Below are positions 6,410 through 12,159 of a DNA stretch of 12,159 nucleotides, piece by piece. The notes beneath the pieces were generated by a model. That model was not told the origin of the DNA and did not search any database. It saw only the letters and a program-made list of their open reading frames with translations. Source of the DNA: Planctomycetia bacterium (GTDB taxonomy: Bacteria; Planctomycetota; Planctomycetia; Gemmatales; Gemmataceae); NCBI GenBank assembly GCA_025356615.1, contig JANXSH010000185.1, positions 1 to 12,159 on the forward strand, read 5' to 3'. Both the position numbers and the translations under genes were made by a program. The stretch's first letter is position 1. Each line of letters starts with the position of its first letter.

Positions 6410-7366
6410 GAGCAGATCCGTACTGCCCTCTGGCGGGGCCGAGAGTTCGGACGAGCCGCAATTCTGGTGGGCGCGGGATTTAGTTTCAATGCATCGCCCG
6501 CTGTGGTATCTCCTCGCCCCTTCCCGACGTGGAACGACCTCACCGGCATATTGGCAAGAGAACTCCACCCGTCGTCGTCCTATAGCAATGCGTTGCGACT
6601 GGCAGAGGAGTACGAGGCAGCACATGGCCGACAGCGGCTCGACCAACTCATCAAGGAGTCGGTCCCGGATTCGCATTGGCAGCCGGGGAAACTTCACCGA
6701 CTGCTCATGGGTCTACCCTGGGCTGATGTCTTCACGGTGAACTATGACACGCTGTTAGACCGAGCGGCCTTGCTTCTCCATAACCGTAAGTACGACGTAG
6801 TCCAGACGATGCAAGAAATCCCGGCCGCGTCCCGCCCCAGGCTGGTCAAGTTACACGGTAGTTTTCCTTCGTCCTACCCGTTCATCCTCACCGAGGAGGA
6901 TTTCCGCACCTACCCCCGGCGATTCGCACCGTTCGTCAACCTCGTCCAACAGTCCATGATGGAAAACGTCTTTTGCCTGGTTGGGTTCTCCGGGGAAGAC
7001 CCAAATTTCTTAGCTTGGTCCGGGTGGGTTCGCGACAACCTCGGCCCGCTCGCGCCGGTCATTTATTTGTGCGGCCTCCTGAACTTCAACGACGCCCAGC
7101 GTCGCCTACTCAACGCCCGGAACGTGACGCTCATCGACCTGTCACCGCTCTTTCCTACTCGGGATTTCCCAGACGCAGCCGAGCGTCACCGGCTCGCACT
7201 GGAATGGTTCTTACTGAGCCTTGAGAACGGCTGCCCGGCCGATCCAGTCTACTGGCCTCACTGGACCACCCCTCCCGGCACGCCGCCGTCGCCTGGACTA
7301 CCCCCCCTCCTTCCCCCTCGCGTGGAGCCCTACCGTGCCGAACGATGGTCCCCCTCCTCCTTCTGA
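6362..7366 (+). CDS. SIR2-domain protein, probable NAD-cleaving anti-phage effector
   Basis: 334 residues with a SIR2-like Rossmann fold: GAGFS at 37-41 (NAD-binding loop), FTVNYDTLLDRA with N127, KLHGS with H165, and GFSGEDPNF at 208-216. In defence proteins of the DSR and Thoeris ThsA type, the equivalent Asn and His are needed to destroy NAD+ after phage sensing, which stops growth. No zinc-binding Cys quartet of protein deacetylases is seen. The tail from about 291 is proline-rich and reads like a linker rather than a domain end. The gene overlaps the next by 32 bp in another frame, and a seven-C run lies at 7301-7307, so an ancestral or alternative fusion is possible. The ATG at 6362 gives the longest form; 6386 is equally plausible because of the 24-bp repeat. 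The pair sits inside a segment bounded by glgP 3'-end repeats. SIR2 assignment is firm; a defence role is inferred. Confidence 0.85.
   Translation: MLPDALHSMLPDALHIEQIRTALWRGREFGRAAILVGAGFSFNASPAVVSPRPFPTWNDLTGILARELHPSSSYSNALRLAEEYEAAHGRQRLDQLIKESVPDSHWQPGKLHRLLMGLPWADVFTVNYDTLLDRAALLLHNRKYDVVQTMQEIPAASRPRLVKLHGSFPSSYPFILTEEDFRTYPRRFAPFVNLVQQSMMENVFCLVGFSGEDPNFLAWSGWVRDNLGPLAPVIYLCGLLNFNDAQRRLLNARNVTLIDLSPLFPTRDFPDAAERHRLALEWFLLSLENGCPADPVYWPHWTTPPGTPPSPGLPPLLPPRVEPYRAERWSPSSF
7301..7307 (+). other. Seven-C homopolymer at the SIR2/partner frame junction
   Basis: The run lies in the proline codons of the SIR2 tail. Removing one C, or a +1 ribosomal shift here, moves reading from the SIR2 frame into the frame of the downstream 971-residue gene without meeting a stop, giving a fusion of about 1295 residues. 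It could be a sequencing error, a phase-variable tract, a shift-prone site or a chance feature of proline codons. Confidence 0.5.
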
Positions 7367-10250
7367 GCCCCGAGATGAAGTGGCCGAAGAAGCCGTAGAA
7401 TGGGCGACGAACCGTGCTGCGTATCCGGGATGGGTCGTCGCACCGGAGCAAACCCGCTACCACCTCTCCGAACACACGCTGCGTTGGATTGGCCCCATCG
7501 TGGCGTCGGCACCTACTCGCCCACCATTGGAAGCCCTCCGCCTACTGGATGAATTGAACTGGCGCCTGGAGGTGGCATTGCTACCCCTCTACGATAATGT
7601 CGCTGATGTCGTCGAGCAATCCCTCCATGCCATCTACCCATTCCCTGGGAAGCCTGACATCCCAGAGCCTCCGCCAGCGGTGACCTTCGACGGTAGCTCC
7701 CTCCCACTGCATGAATGGGAAAAACACCGAAGACGTTGGCTCGACTTGTCCTTTGCTCTGCTCCGCTTCCACCGGGAAGAACGCCATCATCAGCGCTTCG
7801 ATGAACTAGCCTCCCGCCTCCGACCCCGAGTCCTCACTTCTCCCTCTCTCTACGCCCGATGGTCCTACGAGCGATGCCTTTTTGCGCTGGCGCGAATGGA
7901 TGACGCCTCCGCGCGGCAGGCACTCTCCGAATGGCCGATAGATGATGATGACCCGGCATGGACTATCCGTCGAGCGGCGATCCTCGCCGAACTCGGGGAA
8001 GTCACTGAAGCGCAACGAATCGCCGAGGATGCTCTTCGACGAATCAGGTCTTCCTCCCACGGTCCGGCTCACATACCTTCGGTCTCGCGAGAGGGGTGGG
8101 CAATGCTCCTGGTCAATGCTCTTGAGACATCCAGCTGTCTCGAGAGAGGCCAGACGCTACCGGAGTCTCGCGGGCGGTTCGAGGCGTTGGAGCGGCTCCG
8201 CTGTAACCCCTGGGAGGCGTTCCGACGGCTCACTGACCTTCTGGATAGTGCCCCGCCTCGCCCTAAATCGCAGAATCAACGTCATTCCGGTTTCAGCCTT
8301 GGCTCGGTCTTTGATGCGTATAGTTCAGGCGTGGGGCGAGAACTGCCCCCCGCTTACCAGTTCTCCCGCTTGGCAGAAGAGGGGCCATTCCCTCCCAAGG
8401 TGGGGCGCGTCGGTTATTCTGGCAAAACGCTCAGCCGCGTGTCCGAGTGGCTCGCCAACGACGACCCGGTTAGGTCGCACTCCCTCGCGTGTCGTCTGCT
8501 TAATTCGGAACTGATCGAGCAATATTTCGTCCTCCACAGGGTCGCGACTTTATCTGTTGACGTGGTGAGCGACCTCGTGGAGTGTTGCCGGAGTGCTCTC
8601 GACCAAGCCGAACCCGTCGCTGGTGGCTCCCTATTCGGCCCTGACGCGGCAGTTGTTCGCCACCGTGCGACTGATCGACTCGACGCGGCCGTTCTTCTGC
8701 TCTCGCGACTCATCCCCCGGATCCCGTCCGAGCAGGCGGCGCGGTTCCTGCCGCGTGTCCTCCTCCTGTTCCAGTCCGAGGCGGTCCGCAAGTCGCTTTC
8801 TCGCCCAGAAAAAATCGGGGCTTTGTTGAAGGCCGCCCTCAGCGCAATGACCCCGGCCGACATCAGCGCTTCCCTACTCCACCTAGTCCAACTGCCGATA
8901 CCCGGCTCCCCAGAACTCCCCGTCATTCACCCAGAGCAATGGCCGATCGTACCTACTTTGCTTCCCGACCGGATCGACCCGCCGTCACGCGACGCTGCGC
9001 CGGATGCTTGGGCGGGTCGTGTACGATCCCTGGTCGCCTTGCTCCGTGTGGCACCGTTCCTGGTTCGTGGCACAGTAGCGATGCTGCTCCAGCGCATCTC
9101 CGACATGGGCTGCCTCGACACGGAGGAACGGACGCGGTTCGCCGATGCACTATGGGCGATGCGGGACGAGGTTTCTGGTCTCCCTTCGGTGTATCCTTAC
9201 CACCGCTCAGTGCTGCTGAAGTTGCCGGAACCTACGCCAGGATTGGCTGATTCGGCCGTACATGCTTATCTGAGGCGGTCCGACATCGCTCGCTTTCGCA
9301 CTCGATCCAGAGGCGCGGACGGGAAAGAGAGTACGAGTTTCGTTATGCTTGCTGGACCCGATGAGTTTTTGACCGACTGGAGACATGCGGCCCCGGCGAT
9401 ACCGCGCCGCGCGGACGGCCCCAGGTCAATCACGCCTTCGGGCTCGGATTTGACTGTACTCATCCAAAAAATACGGGCGTGGTGGGACGAAGAGGGGCGG
9501 CCGTTGCTTACGGACAAGCGCCCGGCGTCACCAGCGTTCGGGCCAATCAAGGAATCCATCCGCCAGCGGTGCCTTGAGATCCTCGATGTCATCCGCGATG
9601 TGGTGATGTCTCGAACTCCAAAAGGCCAGCGAGGAGCCGCCTTGGCTACTCAGTCGCTCGCCCTTGTCGAGGAATTCCAACAAGTCGATGTCGCCACCCA
9701 CGCGATCCAACCTGCGATCCTCCACTTCCGACCGGCCACAGAGGCCGAGGTCGAATCCCAACTCGTCGCCGGGCTCGTCTCCTCTCAAGAGAGTGAATAC
9801 ATACAGGCCATTAGAGGACTGCTTTTCTGGCTTGAAACCCAGTTGCCTCGTAGTCGTCGCCCTCGTGGGTTCGACCTTCCGCCACCCCCCGCCCATCTCT
9901 TGCAACAACTCGGTATCAACATCGCGGCGCGTCGCCAGCCCGGTCTATTCGACTCACTCCGTGCGGCGAGCTTTGTCTGTTCCGACGTTCCGACTTTGGC
10001 GACTCCTCCCTTCTTGTCTTCCGTGGTACTCGGGCTTCGCTATCTGTTCAGCGAGGCCTCGTATCGAGATAGGAGCGATTCCGACGGTCTCATCCCCTAT
10101 CTCCAGGTTCCCTCTTACCGAGTCGTCATCGCTCGCCTGGCCTATGCGATCTCAAGGATTATACCAGCCGAAACGATAGTGACCCAGTGGCTCGCCGCAG
10201 CAGTTGCCGATCCATTGCCAGAGGTACGGGCTGCTGCACAGGGCGATTGA
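7335..10250 (+). CDS. Large helical-repeat protein, probable sensor partner of the SIR2 protein
   Basis: 971 residues from GTG 7335, chosen because GGAG lies 7 nt upstream (7324-7327). The frame is open further back to a TTG at 7221, and a later GTG at 7380 is possible. I do not recognise a named family. Seen: an acidic N-terminus with conserved-looking WATNRAAYPGWVVAPEQTR (about 23-41) and LNWRLEVALLPLYD; then long stretches of paired amphipathic helices suggesting a TPR/HEAT-like solenoid; Trp- and Arg-rich segments; and a last HEAT-like helix with DPLPEVRAAA at the stop. No Walker A, nuclease, helicase or membrane motif was found. The coding overlap with the SIR2 gene suggests coupled translation. 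In DSR-type defence proteins a SIR2 domain is followed by about 700 residues of helical repeats that bind phage proteins; here those parts appear as two genes. That role is inferred. The protein may instead be a scaffold with no sensing role. Confidence 0.72.
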   Translation: MPNDGPPPPSEPRDEVAEEAVEWATNRAAYPGWVVAPEQTRYHLSEHTLRWIGPIVASAPTRPPLEALRLLDELNWRLEVALLPLYDNVADVVEQSLHAIYPFPGKPDIPEPPPAVTFDGSSLPLHEWEKHRRRWLDLSFALLRFHREERHHQRFDELASRLRPRVLTSPSLYARWSYERCLFALARMDDASARQALSEWPIDDDDPAWTIRRAAILAELGEVTEAQRIAEDALRRIRSSSHGPAHIPSVSREGWAMLLVNALETSSCLERGQTLPESRGRFEALERLRCNPWEAFRRLTDLLDSAPPRPKSQNQRHSGFSLGSVFDAYSSGVGRELPPAYQFSRLAEEGPFPPKVGRVGYSGKTLSRVSEWLANDDPVRSHSLACRLLNSELIEQYFVLHRVATLSVDVVSDLVECCRSALDQAEPVAGGSLFGPDAAVVRHRATDRLDAAVLLLSRLIPRIPSEQAARFLPRVLLLFQSEAVRKSLSRPEKIGALLKAALSAMTPADISASLLHLVQLPIPGSPELPVIHPEQWPIVPTLLPDRIDPPSRDAAPDAWAGRVRSLVALLRVAPFLVRGTVAMLLQRISDMGCLDTEERTRFADALWAMRDEVSGLPSVYPYHRSVLLKLPEPTPGLADSAVHAYLRRSDIARFRTRSRGADGKESTSFVMLAGPDEFLTDWRHAAPAIPRRADGPRSITPSGSDLTVLIQKIRAWWDEEGRPLLTDKRPASPAFGPIKESIRQRCLEILDVIRDVVMSRTPKGQRGAALATQSLALVEEFQQVDVATHAIQPAILHFRPATEAEVESQLVAGLVSSQESEYIQAIRGLLFWLETQLPRSRRPRGFDLPPPPAHLLQQLGINIAARRQPGLFDSLRAASFVCSDVPTLATPPFLSSVVLGLRYLFSEASYRDRSDSDGLIPYLQVPSYRVVIARLAYAISRIIPAETIVTQWLAAAVADPLPEVRAAAQGD

Positions 10251-10292
10251 AAGGTTATTTTGAGGATAGATACACACAGGAACACGTCTTGA

Positions 10293-10317
10293 TTCTCTCT
10301 AATTACTGAGGAGAGAA
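10293..10317. repeat. Inverted repeat downstream of the SIR2 operon
   Basis: TTCTCTC (10293-10299) and GAGAGAA (10311-10317) form a perfect 7-bp stem, extendable by a G-U pair, around an 11-nt loop. It lies between the convergent stops of the large helical gene (10250) and glgP (10372) and may end transcription from either side. No T-tract is present. The rest of 10251-10371 is comparatively AT-rich and holds no gene I can support. Confidence 0.35.
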
Positions 10318-10371
10318 GATGTGGTGCAAAGTCCAACAGTCCCCTTCCCAGAAATATCCCTTCGGCTCGGC

Positions 10372-10840
10372 TCACGACACCGGGCAGCTGAACACCTTCC
10401 AGATGTCGTGCGCATAGCCCAGGATGGTCCGGTCGGAGGAGAACTTGCCCGAACCGGCGACGTTGAGGATCGCCTTGCGCGTCCAGGCGTCGCTCTGGAC
10501 GTAGAGCTGGCCGACGGCGGCCTGCGTCTTGACGTAGGAGGTCAGGTCGGCGAGGTGCATGTAGTAGTCGCCCCTGGTCAACAGCACGTCGCGGATCGGG
10601 GCGAAGATGCCGCGCTCGTGCGGGCTGAAGTGGTCGTTGAAGATGAGGTCGAGCGCCGCTTTCGTCTCCGGCTCGTTGTGGTAGTGCCACCACGGGCTGT
10701 AGAAGCCGCGACTCTCGGCCACCTGCGAGGCGTTCAGGCCGAAGAGGAAGAAGTTCTCCTCGCCGCCCTCCTGGGCCATCTCGATGGTCGCCCCGTCCCT
10801 CGTCCCGATCGTCAGCGCTCCGTTCATCATGAACTTCATG
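10372..10840 (-). repeat. 469-bp direct repeat, right copy (in-place glgP 3' end)
   Basis: Copy joined in frame to the rest of glgP. It matches 5796-6264 without gaps. The divergence point (10841) falls one codon upstream of the PLP-lysine codon (10834-10836). Confidence 0.93.
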
Positions 10841-12159
10841 TTGCCGGTGCCCGACGCCTCGTAGCCCGCCGTCGAGATCTGCTCGGACAGGTCGCTCGCG
10901 GGGATGAGGCGCTCGGCGAGGCTGACGGAGTAGTTCGGCAGGAAGACCACCTTGAGGCGACCGCGAATCGCCGGGTCGTGGTCGATGACGGCGGAGATGT
11001 TGTTGATGAGCTTGATGATGAGCTTCGCCAGCGTGTAGGCCGGGGCGGCCTTGCCCGCGAAGAAGACCGTGCGCGGCGGGACGTTCAGCGACGGGTTGTT
11101 GCGCAGGCGGTTGTAGAGGACGACGCAGTGCAGCGCGTTGAGGAGCTGACGCTTGTACTCGTGGATGCGTTTGATCTGGCTGTCGAAGATCGTGTTGGGA
11201 TCGACTTCGGGGCCGCCCTGGGAGCGGAGCCAGTCGGTGAAACGGACCTTCGCCTGGCGCTTGGCCTGGCGGAATTGGTCGCGGAACCCGGAGTCCTCGA
11301 CGAGCGGGCGGAGGCGGTGCAACTCGGCGAGGTTGGTGATCCACCCGTCGCCGATCGTCTCGGTGATGAGCTTGGACAGGTCCGGGTTGCACAAGAGCAG
11401 CCAGCGCCGGGGCGTGACGCCGTTGGTCTGGTTGCCGAAGCGCTCGGGGTACATCTCGGCGAAGTCGCGGAGCGTCCGCGTCTTGAGCAACTCGGAGTGG
11501 ATGGCGGCGACGCCGTTGGTCGAGTGCGTGCCGACGACCGCGAGGTTCGCCATGCGGATCTGCCGGACGGGGCGCTCCTCGACGAGGCTCATGCGCTGGA
11601 GACGAGCATCATCGCCGGGGAACTTCTGGCGCACCTCCTCGAGGAATCGGCGGTTGATCTCGTAGATGATGTCGAGCTGACGCGGCAGGAACCACTCAAA
11701 GAGGCGTACCTGCCACTTCTCGAGCGCCTCGGGCAGGAGCGTGTGGTTCGTGAAGGCGAGCGTCCGCTGGGTGAGATCCCACGCCTCGTTCCAACTGAGG
11801 CGGACCTCGTCGAGGAGGACGCGCATCAGCTCGGCGACGGCGAGCGCGGGGTGCGTGTCGTTGAGCTGGATGGCGACCTTGTCGGGGAGCGTGCGGAAGT
11901 TCGTGTTGCGCCGGCGGAAGCGCGCGATGATGTCGGCCAGCGAGCAGGCGACGAGGAAGTATTCCTGGAGGAAGCGCAGGCCCTTGCCGTTGTCGGTCGA
12001 GTCGTCGGGGTAGAGGACGCGCGTGAGCGCCTCGGCGGCGACCTTGTCGTGAACGGCTCCGATGAAGTCGCCGCTGTTGAATTCGTTGAGGTCGAAGAAG
12101 CCCGGCGACCCCGCGCCCCAGAGGCGGAGCGTGTTGATCGTCTTGCCACCGTAGCCGAC
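10372..12159 (-). CDS. glgP: Glycogen/alpha-glucan phosphorylase, 5' end outside window
   Basis: The C-terminal 595 residues of a GT35 phosphorylase, which releases glucose 1-phosphate from glycogen or maltodextrin using pyridoxal phosphate. The frame is open to the window edge; about 220-250 N-terminal residues are missing if the gene has normal length (about 810-840 aa). Motifs in order: VGYGGKTINTLRLWGA at the edge, FLQEYFLVACSLADII, QLNDTHPALAVAELM, NGVAAIHSELLK, QTNGVTPRRWLL, RIHEYKRQLLN, VFFAGKAAPAYTLAK, VFLPNYSVSLAE, and EASGTGNMKFMMNGALTIGT with the PLP lysine. An internal ATG at 11826 is not the start, because family sequence continues upstream of it. The 3' end has a detached second copy at 5796-6263; the in-place end may itself have arrived with the SIR2 island, making the gene a chimera. 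The protein looks intact and cytoplasmic. Confidence 0.95.
   Translation of the reverse strand, partial: VGYGGKTINTLRLWGAGSPGFFDLNEFNSGDFIGAVHDKVAAEALTRVLYPDDSTDNGKGLRFLQEYFLVACSLADIIARFRRRNTNFRTLPDKVAIQLNDTHPALAVAELMRVLLDEVRLSWNEAWDLTQRTLAFTNHTLLPEALEKWQVRLFEWFLPRQLDIIYEINRRFLEEVRQKFPGDDARLQRMSLVEERPVRQIRMANLAVVGTHSTNGVAAIHSELLKTRTLRDFAEMYPERFGNQTNGVTPRRWLLLCNPDLSKLITETIGDGWITNLAELHRLRPLVEDSGFRDQFRQAKRQAKVRFTDWLRSQGGPEVDPNTIFDSQIKRIHEYKRQLLNALHCVVLYNRLRNNPSLNVPPRTVFFAGKAAPAYTLAKLIIKLINNISAVIDHDPAIRGRLKVVFLPNYSVSLAERLIPASDLSEQISTAGYEASGTGNMKFMMNGALTIGTRDGATIEMAQEGGEENFFLFGLNASQVAESRGFYSPWWHYHNEPETKAALDLIFNDHFSPHERGIFAPIRDVLLTRGDYYMHLADLTSYVKTQAAVGQLYVQSDAWTRKAILNVAGSGKFSSDRTILGYAHDIWKVFSCPVS

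Noticed and set aside
8400..8435. GRVGYSGKT in the large protein, resembling a Walker A P-loop
   Set aside because: The spacing is wrong: G-x4-GK[ST] would need glycine where arginine is found. No Walker B or STAND-type motifs follow.
5796..10840. Conventional integrative element with integrase, or an IS-bounded transposon
   Set aside because: No integrase, transposase or short terminal inverted repeats were found. The only boundaries seen are the 469-bp glgP-derived repeats, so I report a duplication-flanked island without naming a mechanism.
10142..11392. 416-codon open frame on the minus strand overlapping glgP
   Set aside because: Arg/Pro/Gln/His-rich frameshifted reading of glgP. The same region in the other frame encodes all the phosphorylase motifs.
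1..12159. CRISPR arrays, tRNA, rRNA or riboswitches
   Set aside because: No regularly spaced repeats or recognisable structured RNA seen. The intergenic gaps are all shorter than about 125 bp.

Overview
The window is GC-rich DNA that most resembles a planctomycete, probably of the Gemmata group. The main reason is the minus-strand gene at 871-3981: a six-bladed-propeller dehydrogenase-like protein fused to HEAT repeats and a CxxCH cytochrome c module, an architecture typical of Planctomycetes and Verrucomicrobia. The SMP-30/gluconolactonase gene and the DUF4351-like family fit the same host. No RNA genes, CRISPR arrays, integrases or transposases were seen.

Layout. (1) 1-776, plus strand: 3' part of an SMP-30/gluconolactonase-like gene. 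It converges on the dehydrogenase/cytochrome gene, with a long imperfect hairpin (801-862) between them. (2) 3982-4094: a 113-bp divergent intergenic region. (3) 4095-5727, plus strand: three closely spaced genes. The first is a full-length Rpn/PD-(D/E)XK-like protein. The second keeps only the helical and C-terminal parts. The third is little more than the 72-residue C-terminal module. Genes 1 and 2 carry in-frame Shine-Dalgarno plus GTG signals exactly where the stand-alone module begins. (4) 5796-6263, minus strand: a detached second copy of the last 155 codons of glycogen phosphorylase. (5) 6362-10250, plus strand: a SIR2-domain gene overlapping a very large helical, HEAT-like gene, probably an anti-phage NADase effector with its sensor. 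(6) 10372-12159, minus strand: glycogen phosphorylase, with its 5' end outside the window.

The main observation is that the SIR2 pair lies between two direct copies of the glgP 3' end. They are 469 bp long, about 96% identical by eye, aligned without gaps, and 4576 bp apart. The pattern fits an island that entered the 3' end of glgP and rebuilt the gene with its own copy of the end, leaving the displaced end as 5796-6264. Almost all differences between the copies are synonymous, so both were probably under protein-level selection while they diverged; that favours an imported copy over decay of a local duplicate. Recombination between the repeats would remove the island and leave glgP whole.

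Working together: the SIR2 protein has the residues of an NAD-cleaving domain (GAGFS, TVNYD, LHG). The 971-residue partner looks like a solenoid sensor. Their frames meet in a proline-rich stretch at a run of seven C, and losing one base there would give a single protein of about 1295 residues, DSR-like in layout. The neighbouring three-gene cluster may be a second defence-type locus, a nuclease-like protein with C-terminal-only partners, comparable to the long and short forms known for Rpn proteins. Both functional readings are inferences from sequence.
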